Assembly (NCBI GenBank): GCA_035317605.1
Contig: DATHGT010000278.1
Span: forward strand, 1 to 9,644
Direction: 5' to 3'
Length of the DNA: 9,644 nt
DNA from: DATHGT01 sp035317605
GTDB taxonomy: Bacteria; Methylomirabilota; Methylomirabilia; Rokubacteriales; CSP1-6
In this document: positions 1 to 5,763 of the stretch, piece by piece
How positions within the stretch are numbered: the first letter of the stretch is position 1
Layout: each line of letters begins with the position of its first letter
Position numbers and translations under genes: made by a program
Notes under the pieces: generated by a model
Seen by the model: only the letters and a program-made list of their open reading frames with translations
Told to the model about the DNA's origin: nothing
The model's database searches: none

Positions 1-818
1 ACCGCGACCTTCTCGACCGTGTACTCCCAGTGCTCGCGGAAGTGGGTCGAGCGCATGTGGCCGACGATCTCGTCCGGCTTACGACGTGTATGCGCGAGCA
101 TCGCGGCCACGCGCTCCTCGGTCGGCAGCACGATCGGCAGCATGTCGGTCCAGCGGTTCTCGAGGAACAGCCGGTGCAAGTTCTCGTCGGTGTCGGGCTC
201 GCAGATCCACGGCGTCGAGCGGTCGAAGATCACTCCTCCCAGCTCGGCGGCGTCGAACGGACGGGTGAGGCCTTCGATGACTTCCTGCATGACCGGTCGG
301 CCGGTGAGCGGATCGGTGCCGTCGACGTAGGCGCGAAGTTGCGCCGGCGTCTTGCCCATGATGGGCTGGGGGACGAAGACCTGACGCAGCGCGGACATGC
401 CGTTGACGGCCGCGACCGAGCGGACGACCCGGTCGAACTTGTCCGTGTGCATGGCGACGGTGGGGACGCCGTACTTGGCTTCGATCGTCATCGCGTGCGC
501 GGCGACCGCCGGCGCGCAGGTGCTTCAGTGGCCGACGCCGAGGATCGCCGCATGTCCCCGGGCCTTGATCTCCTCCCACGTGGTCGGATCGTCGCGCAGA
601 TAGACACTCGACAGCGGCTTGATCACGGTCCTGACCGCCGGCATGTGCTCGGCGAACCACCCGCGCACCTGCTCGAGGAACACGTCGGAGTCGTCGAACC
701 GGCAGTCGACGAGGTAGACGGTCTTCCCCGCCAGCGTGTCCAGCCTCGGCGCCATCTCCTTGCGCGTGACGACCGGCGGAAACCCGAGCGGATTCAGGAC
801 CGTGATCTTCGCCGCCAT
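1..818 (-). CDS. UGSC-like selenoprotein (in-frame UGA = Sec98), 3' end outside window
   Basis: Seen: starting at ATG 818, 97 codons are followed by a single TGA (525-527), after which the same frame runs open for 174 codons to the window edge. Around the TGA the protein reads ILGVGH-U-STC-APAVAAHA, then TIEAKYGVPTVAMHT and, further on, VFVPQPIMGKTPAQL. This is a compact alpha/beta-looking protein with a U-x-T-C redox motif at residues 98-101. Known: the UGSC family of selenoproteins, first noticed in metagenomes, carries U-G-S-C after a GVG-type strand and is followed by a G-[IV]-P-[ST]-V segment; its biochemical function is unsettled. Here the motif is U-S-T-C, so I call it UGSC-like. A stem-loop begins 7 nt after the UGA. 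The start lies 5 nt after the stop of the upstream reductase gene, with a weak GGGGTG ribosome site, suggesting translational coupling. Less likely alternatives are a nonsense mutation or a divergent relative of glycine-reductase-type selenoproteins. Roughly 270 residues are visible; the true stop lies beyond base 1. Confidence 0.8.
496..518 (-). promoter_or_regulatory. Candidate bacterial SECIS stem-loop
   Basis: On the coding (minus) strand, 6 nt after the UGA, TGCGCG (518-513) pairs perfectly with CGCGCA (501-496). A C-C mismatch and two more pairs (C511-G503, G510-C504) close a five-base loop GCGGT (509-505) that contains GG. The loop begins 16 nt after the UGA. Bacterial SECIS elements lie directly 3' of the UGA inside the coding region, with a small G-containing apical loop roughly 16 to 37 nt downstream, so this one sits at the short end of the range. 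Caveat: such stems arise easily in DNA this GC-rich. Confidence 0.5.
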
Positions 819-823
819 CGCGC

Positions 824-1876
824 TCACACCCCGGCGCGCTTCAACGTCTGGGCGATGTTCTGGGCGGACTGCTTGGCCGTCCCGCGCTCGATCTCGTGGA
901 TCATCTCGATGGTGGCCGCCGTGACCGGCGTGGGAACGCCCTTGGCGCGGCCCTGGGCCAGCACGTGGCCGTTCATGTAGTCGATCTCGGTCGGGCGGCC
1001 CTTCGCCACGTCCTGGGCCATCGAGGCGCGCCAGTTGCGGCCGCTCGTGCTCGTGGGCGTGAGCATCGCGTCGAGCTTGTTCCATCCCTCGCGGGTGCTG
1101 GCCGCCGCCCACTCCGCGGCCTCGGCCCCGTTGTATTTCGGAATGTTGAAGCCGAGGGCCTGGCCCACGCGCGCGCACTCGGCGCCGAGGTGGATCGTGA
1201 TCGCCCGGCCGACCTCGCTGGACTGGATGTCGAGCGAGCCGAGCCCGGACATGCCCTGGACGGGATTGCCCATCGCGTTCGCGGAGAGCTTGCACCAGCG
1301 CTCGCCCCAGAGGTTGTCGGTGGCGAAGGAGCCGTCGACGGCCTTCATCATTTCGGCCAGCTCGTTCACGCGCGGGGTGATCTTCAGATCGTGCTCTCCG
1401 GCGCGGAAGACGTCGTGGCCCTTGTTGCCGCCGCGCTCCATGCCGCGCTCGACCTCGCCCGGCTTCCAGCACGCCACCCCGATCTTCGACATGATGAGAC
1501 CGACCGAGCGGTCCGCGCCCGCGATGCTCGCCACGATGGGATCGGGCCAGCAGTTCTCCGAGGCCACGACGTAACCGTTCGGGCCGAGATGGCGGACGGC
1601 GAGCTGGGTCGCCCACGCGGTGTCGTAGACCTTCATGGCCACGAACGCGATGTCGAAGTCGCGCGGCAGCTTGGCGGCATCATTGAGGTGCACGGCCTTG
1701 GGCCGCGCCACGAACGGATCGTGCGGACCTGTCACCGAGATCCCGCGCTGGTTGATGGTGTCGACCTGCTCGGCCCACGGATCGACGATCGTCACGTCGT
1801 GCCCGGCCCGCGACAGGAACGAGCCCAGGTAACTCCCGATCGCCCCCGCCCCCACGAACAGCAGCTTCTTGGCCAT
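824..1876 (-). CDS. Ketopantoate reductase family (ApbA/PanE-like) NAD(P)-dependent dehydrogenase
   Basis: 350 aa. Seen: an N-terminal Rossmann fold with GAGAIGSYLG at residues 10-19 and D32 after the second strand. The C-terminal helical domain has the family's catalytic Lys in WCKLSANAMGNP (K196, N200), a Ser in the RASMAQDV stretch (S285) and a Glu in TEIDYMNGHVL (E297, N302); these match the Lys176, Ser244 and Glu256 region of E. coli PanE. Known: the family reduces 2-oxo acids, classically ketopantoate to pantoate with NADPH in CoA synthesis, but many members act on other substrates. I would not call this panE: no pantothenate gene is nearby, it is longer than E. coli PanE (about 300 aa), and it is coupled to a UGSC-like selenoprotein gene 5 nt downstream. 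The start at 1876 is chosen because GGAGGAG (1890-1884) lies 7 nt upstream; the in-frame extension to 1918 overlaps the candidate promoter. Likely cytoplasmic. Confidence 0.88.
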   Translation of the reverse strand: MAKKLLFVGAGAIGSYLGSFLSRAGHDVTIVDPWAEQVDTINQRGISVTGPHDPFVARPKAVHLNDAAKLPRDFDIAFVAMKVYDTAWATQLAVRHLGPNGYVVASENCWPDPIVASIAGADRSVGLIMSKIGVACWKPGEVERGMERGGNKGHDVFRAGEHDLKITPRVNELAEMMKAVDGSFATDNLWGERWCKLSANAMGNPVQGMSGLGSLDIQSSEVGRAITIHLGAECARVGQALGFNIPKYNGAEAAEWAAASTREGWNKLDAMLTPTSTSGRNWRASMAQDVAKGRPTEIDYMNGHVLAQGRAKGVPTPVTAATIEMIHEIERGTAKQSAQNIAQTLKRAGV

Positions 1877-1883
1877 GGTGTCT

Positions 1884-1890
1884 CTCCTCC
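1884..1890 (-). promoter_or_regulatory. Ribosome binding site of the reductase gene
   Basis: GGAGGAG on the minus strand, 7 nt before ATG 1876. It is a near-ideal Shine-Dalgarno sequence and fixes this start against the longer in-frame alternative at 1918. Confidence 0.75.
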
Positions 1891-1910
1891 GGTCGAAATT
1901 GTCGGAGCGC

Positions 1911-1919
1911 ATTATCACA
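1911..1919 (-). promoter_or_regulatory. Extended -10 promoter of the reductase-selenoprotein operon
   Basis: On the minus strand TGT precedes GATAAT (1916-1911), an extended -10 (TGn) box with five of six consensus bases, in an AT-rich island unlike its surroundings. No good -35 hexamer is visible at 16-18 nt spacing, as is common with extended -10 promoters. Initiation would fall near 1904, giving a leader of about 28 nt that still contains the ribosome site. Confidence 0.45.
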
Positions 1920-1925
1920 CGTGAC

Positions 1926-1946
1926 GCTCGTCGAGGGGCGACGAGC
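1926..1946 (-). terminator. Perfect 8-bp hairpin, possible terminator or processing site
   Basis: GCTCGTCG (1926-1933) and CGACGAGC (1939-1946) are perfect complements around a five-base loop. It lies about 20 nt after the stop of the last secreted paralogue on the minus strand and just upstream of the reductase promoter, where a terminator for the five-gene set would be expected. No T-tract follows, so it is not a canonical intrinsic terminator. It could instead stabilise the transcript or be an operator. Confidence 0.35.
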
Positions 1947-1947
1947 C

Positions 1948-1963
1948 CTCCGCCTTGGCGGAG
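1948..1963 (-). terminator. Second hairpin directly after the paralogue operon
   Basis: CTCCGCC (1948-1954) and GGCGGAG (1957-1963) form a perfect 7-bp inverted repeat around TT, starting 4 nt after the stop codon of the first paralogue. Together with the hairpin at 1926-1946 it makes a back-to-back pair filling the gap between the two operons. It has no T-run. Confidence 0.35.
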
Positions 1964-1967
1964 CCGG

Positions 1968-2513
1968 CTACTCCACGAAGATCACGCGGAACGGAGGAGT
2001 GAAGAGGGTGAGGAGGTCGACGACCGCCACCGCGGGAACGTAGGAGCGCTCCAAGATTGGGTGCTCGACCGCGTGGCAACCGGCGACGCCCGGGGAGCTA
2101 CCCGATGCGATCGTCACCGGCGCTGCTCCAGGAGTCGCGGGGAGGTAGAGCGTCATTCCCGGCGACGCGACGGCTCCCGCATCGAGAAGTCGATCTGAGT
2201 TCTCGAACAGGAAGGGCGGGCCGGAGCAATCCCGACTCTCGAAAGCCACAAACGTGGCTCCGCGAAAGGGCGGGTAGTACTCGGTGCTGACCGGCGAGAT
2301 CACGTCGAGCAACACGCGACGACCGTTCACGATGAGCGCAATCGTCACCTCGCGCAGCCGGGCCTCGACCACGGTACCGACGCGCTTGCCGTTCGCGTCC
2401 ACGACCGCGATCCCTCTCGGCGAATGCGGCTCCGTGACGCCCCCTCGATCCCGGGCCGGGGCGTCGAGTGGAAGGAGCACGAGGAGGCCGGCGAGGACGA
2501 TGAGCGCACGCAT
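1968..2513 (-). CDS. Small secreted protein, tandem paralogue 1 (last gene of the set)
   Basis: 181 aa, function unknown. Seen: a signal peptide (MRALIVLAGLLVLLPLDAPA, cleavage probably near residue 20), then VVDANGKRVGTVV (residues 37-49), a predicted strand-rich middle, FESRDCSGPPFLF (91-103), PGMTLYLP (118-125), a second cysteine C146 and the C-terminal block YVPAVAVVDLLTLFTPPFR (158-176). C96 and C146 are the only cysteines of the predicted mature protein and are conserved in both neighbouring paralogues, which suggests one disulfide in the periplasm or outside the cell. The start is supported by GAGGA about 6 nt upstream. The gene begins 9 nt after the stop of paralogue 2, so the two are co-transcribed. 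I recall similar secreted hypothetical proteins with 'DANGK.VG' and 'FES.DCSG' motifs in environmental proteobacteria-like genomes, but no function is known to me. Confidence 0.82.
   Translation of the reverse strand: MRALIVLAGLLVLLPLDAPARDRGGVTEPHSPRGIAVVDANGKRVGTVVEARLREVTIALIVNGRRVLLDVISPVSTEYYPPFRGATFVAFESRDCSGPPFLFENSDRLLDAGAVASPGMTLYLPATPGAAPVTIASGSSPGVAGCHAVEHPILERSYVPAVAVVDLLTLFTPPFRVIFVE
1986..2043 (-). repeat. Nucleotide-level repeat, 3' end of paralogue 1
   Basis: This stretch encodes the C-terminal YVPA...LFTPPFR block and is nearly identical in DNA to 2541-2598 and, with a few more changes, to 3101-3155. The conservation includes wobble positions and is clearly higher than in the middles of the genes, consistent with recent duplication or gene conversion. 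Confidence 0.6.
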
Positions 2514-2522
2514 GATCGTCCT

Positions 2523-3077
2523 CTAGTCCACGATCAGCAAGCGGAACGGCGGGGTGAAGAGGGTGAGGAGGTCGACGATCGCCACCGCGGGAACGTAGGC
2601 ATCGCTCGAGACCGGCGGGTCCTGCGTCCGGCATCCACCGTATTCCCAGGAGCTGCTCCACGCGATCCGCTTGGCGCCCGCTCCCGGAACCGTGGGAAGG
2701 TAGAGCGTCATTCCCGGGGGCGCGATGAATCCCACATCGAGAAGCCGATACCCGAATTGGAACAAGAACGGTGGGCCCGAGCAATCCCGGCTCTCGAAGC
2801 TCACCCCCCCGGCTCCGCGAATAGGAGGCACGAGGAAGAGAACGGCGCCCGGGAAGACCGGAGTATCGACGGCCGAAGCGACCTCGAGCAGGGCCTGCCG
2901 GCCATTCACGCTGAGCGCGATCGTCACCCGGTTCACCCTGGATCCGACCACGGTGCCGACCTGCTTGCCGTTGACGTCGACGACCACGAGCTTGTCGGGC
3001 GCATCCGGTCGACCCCCGGGCGAGGCGTCGAGGGGAAGGAGTAAGAGGAGGCCGGTGAGCACGATGAGGGCACGCAT
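2523..3077 (-). CDS. Small secreted protein, tandem paralogue 2 (middle gene)
   Basis: 184 aa, function unknown. It has the same architecture as its neighbours: signal peptide MRALIVLTGLLLLLPLDA, VVDVNGKQVGTVV (residues 32-44), VTIALSVNGR (51-60), FESRDCSGPPFLF (94-106), PGMTLYLP (121-128), C149 in a GGC turn and the C-terminal block YVPAVAIVDLLTLFTPPFR (161-179) ending in an acidic residue. Cysteines C99 and C149 align with those of the other copies. The ATG at 3077 is chosen because it aligns exactly with the starts of paralogues 1 and 3; the open frame extends to 3365, but only as a shadow over paralogue 3. There is no strong ribosome site, and the start lies 5 nt after the stop of paralogue 3, so translation is probably coupled. 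Confidence 0.82.
   Translation of the reverse strand: MRALIVLTGLLLLLPLDASPGGRPDAPDKLVVVDVNGKQVGTVVGSRVNRVTIALSVNGRQALLEVASAVDTPVFPGAVLFLVPPIRGAGGVSFESRDCSGPPFLFQFGYRLLDVGFIAPPGMTLYLPTVPGAGAKRIAWSSSWEYGGCRTQDPPVSSDAYVPAVAIVDLLTLFTPPFRLLIVD
2541..2598 (-). repeat. Nucleotide-level repeat, 3' end of paralogue 2
   Basis: Second copy of the repeat coding for the C-terminal block. Over most of its length it differs from the copy at 1986-2043 at only a few bases. Confidence 0.6.
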
Positions 3078-3082
3078 GCCGG

Positions 3083-3649
3083 CTAGTCCGTGAACGCCAG
3101 CCGGAACGGCGGAGTGAAGAGCGTGAGGAGGTCGACGACCGCGGCCGCGGGAACGAAGTAGGCCGTCGACTCGGGGTCGGCGGGCGTCGTCAGCGGGCCG
3201 GGTATCTGGCAGCCACCCAAGGCCCCCAAGAAGCTCCCCACCTGGATCGTTCTCGGGGCCATTCCCGCCGTTTCGGGGAGGTAGAGAGTCATTCCCGGTG
3301 GCGCGACGACCGCCCAGTCGAACAGTCGATCCGGAGGCTGATACAAGAAGGGAGTGCCCGAGCAATCCCGACTCTCGAACGTCAACAGCAACGCGGCGTC
3401 GACTCCCTGAATGGGCGCGAAGGCACCCAGGCCCGGGAAGACTATCGATTCCGAGGAGACCACGTCGAGCAACGCGTGTCGACCGTTCACGCTGAGCGCG
3501 ATGGTAAAGTCGGCGATCCTGGCTCCGACCACGGTGCCGACCTGCCTGCCGTTCGCGTCGACGATCGCGATCTTGTCCCTCCGACCCCCGGCCACCGCAT
3601 CGAGCGGGAGGAGGACGAGGAGGCCGACGATCACGATGAGAGCACGCAT
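3083..3649 (-). CDS. Small secreted protein, tandem paralogue 3 (first of the three)
   Basis: 188 aa, function unknown. Signal peptide MRALIVIVGLLVLLPLDAVA, then IVDANGRQVGTVV (residues 29-41), FTIALSVNGR (48-57), FESRDCSGTPFLY (91-103), PGMTLYLP (118-125), C147 and FVPAAAVVDLLTLFTPPFR (165-183). C96 and C147 are the conserved pair. Between the second cysteine and the C-terminal block this copy has a longer linker than its neighbours. Start choice: ATG 3649 gives the same signal peptide as the paralogues; ATG 3667 (MSVRSI...) is possible and would add six residues. The gene lies 29 nt after the stop of the outer-membrane protein gene, in the same direction, and so probably belongs to the same transcript. 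Confidence 0.82.
   Translation of the reverse strand: MRALIVIVGLLVLLPLDAVAGGRRDKIAIVDANGRQVGTVVGARIADFTIALSVNGRHALLDVVSSESIVFPGLGAFAPIQGVDAALLLTFESRDCSGTPFLYQPPDRLFDWAVVAPPGMTLYLPETAGMAPRTIQVGSFLGALGGCQIPGPLTTPADPESTAYFVPAAAVVDLLTLFTPPFRLAFTD
3101..3155 (-). repeat. Nucleotide-level repeat, 3' end of paralogue 3
   Basis: Third and most divergent copy of the C-terminal-block repeat. The core coding for VDLLTLFTPPFR is still almost unchanged at the DNA level. Confidence 0.5.
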
Positions 3650-3678
3650 TATGGATCTCACGCTCATGGTGTCACGCG

Positions 3679-4470
3679 CTAGGGTCCACCGCCCAGCGTG
3701 AACCCCCACGTGAATCCGGTGGTCACGAAGAACGCGGACCGGTCGCGGGGGCCGATCAGCTCCGAGCCCACGCCGACGTCCCAGTAGAGATCGGGAGTCA
3801 GTCGATAGCGCACGCCGGCTTCCACGCCGGTCGTGTTGGGCTGGCCGATCGTCGACGACTGGTCGGAGAACACGTCGGCCGCGAGCACCAGCGAGGCGAA
3901 TTCCGGCAATGGATGGTTGACGCCGAGGGCAAGGCTGTAGCGGGCGCGGCGTTCGCCGCGCCCGACACGGTCGGCGACGTCGATAGCCACGTTGAAGTGA
4001 CCGTAGAGCGAGAATCCCAGCGTCTTGGACGCGTAGCCCTTCAGCTCGTAGATCGTGGCCTTGGCGTCGACGCCGGTGGGAACCGTGACCGAGAACGCGG
4101 CCGCGAGCGACGGCACGAAGAACGTCTCCCTCCCGAAGTTCACGCGCAGGCTGCCGGTGAGATCGCCGGCGTGAGGATCGTCCGGATCGTGCGGACGCGA
4201 GGACAGCGTCGTGCCGAGCCCGAGCTGGGTCTGGGGAAACGGTCCGTACACGATCTGAATGGGCACGTCCGCCCGATTGGCGCTCGAGCGCTGGAACATG
4301 CCGGTGACGCCCACGTAGAGAGCGCCCTCACCGGGACCGATGGGAAACGCGTCGCCCAAACGCGTGAGCGGGCGGCCCTCGGTCAACGTCTTGTCCTGCG
4401 CGTGGACGGTGCCGGAGAACGTCGACAACGGAAGCGCGACGAGCAGCGCGACGCGAGCGGTCCGCTTCAT
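3679..4470 (-). CDS. Outer-membrane beta-barrel protein, hypothetical
   Basis: 263 aa. Seen: a signal peptide (MKRTARVALLVALPLSTFSG, cleavage after VHA at residue 24), followed by many alternating hydrophobic/polar strands separated by short polar turns. Examples are ALYVGVTGMF, IQIVYGPF, TQLGLGTTLS, FFVPSLAAAFSVTVPTG, SLYGHFNVAIDVADRVG and TGVEAGVRYRL, with a final aromatic strand in FFVTTGFTWGFTL. This is typical of a 10-14 strand transporter-like or phenol-pathway (MetA)-type outer-membrane barrel, but no specific family is certain and there are no cysteines. The start at 4470 overlaps the stop of the upstream binding-protein gene as ATGA, so the two are translationally coupled; the longer in-frame start at 4524 lacks a signal peptide at its N-terminus and is rejected. 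Paralogue 3 follows 29 nt later. A role in export or surface display of the secreted paralogues is possible but unproven. Confidence 0.78.
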   Translation of the reverse strand: MKRTARVALLVALPLSTFSGTVHAQDKTLTEGRPLTRLGDAFPIGPGEGALYVGVTGMFQRSSANRADVPIQIVYGPFPQTQLGLGTTLSSRPHDPDDPHAGDLTGSLRVNFGRETFFVPSLAAAFSVTVPTGVDAKATIYELKGYASKTLGFSLYGHFNVAIDVADRVGRGERRARYSLALGVNHPLPEFASLVLAADVFSDQSSTIGQPNTTGVEAGVRYRLTPDLYWDVGVGSELIGPRDRSAFFVTTGFTWGFTLGGGP

Positions 4471-5735
4471 GGGTGCGGGGGCGGCGCGAGTCCCAGCCGC
4501 TTGAGCTCGCGATTGTCGTCCCACCGGTCCGGGTCACGCGCGCTGACTTCCATGACCAGGTAGAGCGCCCGTCGCAGGTCGCCGCGCTCGTCGAAGACGA
4601 TGGGACCGCTGTAGCCGAGGAAGCGGGTCCGGCGCAGCGCGGCCACGACCGTCTCTCGCGACACGCCCCCGGGCTCGCGCGCGGCCCTGGCGATGGCCTC
4701 GAGCACGACGGCCGCCGCGTCGGAGGCCTGGGCCGCGAACGGTTCGGGATCCCTGTCGAACGTCCTCCGATATTGGTACGTGAAGCCCTTGGCCTGCGGG
4801 TGGACGGCCACGGAGCCGGCCACCGACGTGTAGTACGCGCCGACCGCGGCACCGCCCGAGTCCCGCAGCAGCGTCGACGAATCGATACCGTCGGAGCCGA
4901 CGAACCTGGCCGTGGCCCCGGCCCGCCGCGTCTCTCTGAACAAGGGTCCCCCGATATCCGACCCCCCGGCGAAATAGAGCACGTCCGGCGCCGCCCCCGC
5001 GATGGCCGCCGCCACCTTCGGCACGTCCTCGGGAGTCTCCGCCGCGTCGAAGGCCACGAGGGCCAGCGCGCGCCGTGTCGCCGCGCCGCGAAACGACTCC
5101 GCGTTGCCGCGGCCGTAGACCGTCCCGTCGTGAACGACGTGGACGCGCTTGGCCCGCAGGCTCTGCCCGATGAATCGCGCGGCGAGGTCGGTCTGGATGT
5201 CGTCGCGGCCGCACACGCGAAACACGTTCGGCATGCCGCGATCGGTGAGGTCGGGGTGGGTGCTGCTCGGCGAGACCATCGCGAGCCCGGCGTCGCGATA
5301 GATCGGCGCGACCTCGAGCGCGACGTCGGAAGTCAGCGGGCCGACGACGGCCATGATGGAGGGGTCGGCGACGATCTGGCGGGCGTCGGCGACCCCGGCC
5401 TCGACGCTGGCGCGGTCGTCGTAGTTCGCCACCTCGACCGCGAGGCCGTGCTTGCTCAGCGCGCCGCCCAGCTCGTCGACCGCGAGCCTCACCGCCAGCA
5501 TCAACGCTTGCCCCTCGGCCACGTAACGCTCGGAAATCGGACTCTGGGTCGCGATCCGGATCAGCCGGGGAGGGGCCGACGGCGAAGCGTAAGGCGCGCA
5601 CGCGGAAGCGCCCAACGCAAGCAACACCAGCGTGACCGCCGCGGGCAGTCGCCGGAGCGTGACCCGATGGACATCTGATGCTTTGACGCTGGCTCGCGCG
5701 CGTGGCAGGATTCTGGACGGGCCACGAGCCGCCAC
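4467..5735 (-). CDS. Branched-chain amino acid type ABC substrate-binding (lipo)protein
   Basis: About 422 aa. Seen: a basic N-region (VTLRRLP), a hydrophobic core (AAVTLVLLALGASAC) and a probable lipobox cysteine at residue 46, then a type I periplasmic-binding fold of the LivJ/LivK kind (Peripla_BP_6). Its signatures are VRLAVDELGG, VVGPLTSDVALEVAPIYRDAG, MVSPSSTHPDLTDRG, NVFRVCGRDDIQTDLAARFI, FVGSDGIDSS, DAAAVVLEAIARA, and FLGYSGPIVFDERGDLR near the end. Known: these proteins bind branched-chain amino acids, amides, aromatic acids or other small ligands for ABC import, or act as sensors. No Liv permease or ATPase gene is in the window. Start uncertain: the only in-frame starts are GTG 5771, ATG 5765 and GTG 5735. 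The first two collide with the divergent ATG 5764, so GTG 5735 is preferred, although it leaves an unusually long N-region before the signal core. The stop overlaps the next gene (ATGA). Confidence 0.85.
   Translation of the reverse strand: MAARGPSRILPRARASVKASDVHRVTLRRLPAAVTLVLLALGASACAPYASPSAPPRLIRIATQSPISERYVAEGQALMLAVRLAVDELGGALSKHGLAVEVANYDDRASVEAGVADARQIVADPSIMAVVGPLTSDVALEVAPIYRDAGLAMVSPSSTHPDLTDRGMPNVFRVCGRDDIQTDLAARFIGQSLRAKRVHVVHDGTVYGRGNAESFRGAATRRALALVAFDAAETPEDVPKVAAAIAGAAPDVLYFAGGSDIGGPLFRETRRAGATARFVGSDGIDSSTLLRDSGGAAVGAYYTSVAGSVAVHPQAKGFTYQYRRTFDRDPEPFAAQASDAAAVVLEAIARAAREPGGVSRETVVAALRRTRFLGYSGPIVFDERGDLRRALYLVMEVSARDPDRWDDNRELKRLGLAPPPHP
5683..5711 (+). promoter_or_regulatory. 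Candidate sigma-70 promoter of the oxidoreductase gene
   Basis: TTGACG (5683-5688), five of six consensus bases, is followed after exactly 17 nt by CAGGAT (5706-5711), a weak -10 hexamer. Initiation would fall near 5718, about 46 nt before ATG 5764. The site lies inside the annotated 5' coding end of the divergent binding-protein gene, which is another reason to think that gene starts later than it appears to. Confidence 0.35.
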
Positions 5736-5749
5736 GAAGCCTGAGAGCA

Positions 5750-5756
5750 GGGGGAG
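5750..5756 (+). promoter_or_regulatory. Ribosome binding site of the oxidoreductase gene
   Basis: GGGGGAG, 7 nt before ATG 5764. It supports this start over upstream in-frame positions, which run back into the divergent gene. Confidence 0.6.
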
Positions 5757-5763
5757 CGACCAC

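Noticed and set aside
525..527. TGA read as the true end of a 97-aa protein or as a disabling nonsense mutation
   Set aside because: The frame stays open for 174 more codons with natural composition and family-like motifs, and the UGA sits exactly at the redox-motif position; Sec insertion explains it better. A nonsense mutation cannot be fully excluded from one sequence.
30..980. 316-codon plus-strand open frame over the selenoprotein gene
   Set aside because: Its translation is low-complexity Arg/Asp/His-rich with no recognisable motif, and it mirrors the coding strand of the selenoprotein and reductase genes.
896..1924. 342-codon plus-strand open frame opposite the reductase
   Set aside because: Shadow of a gene with a clear Rossmann motif and catalytic residues; its composition is biased and it has no ribosome site.
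3078..3365. N-terminal extension of paralogue 2 up to 3365
   Set aside because: It overlaps paralogue 3 in another frame; the ATG at 3077 aligns exactly with the signal-peptide starts of the other two copies.
1968..3649. CRISPR-like or mobile-element repeats
   Set aside because: The repeated blocks are homologous coding segments of tandem paralogues; there are no regular short repeats with unique spacers, terminal inverted repeats or transposase.
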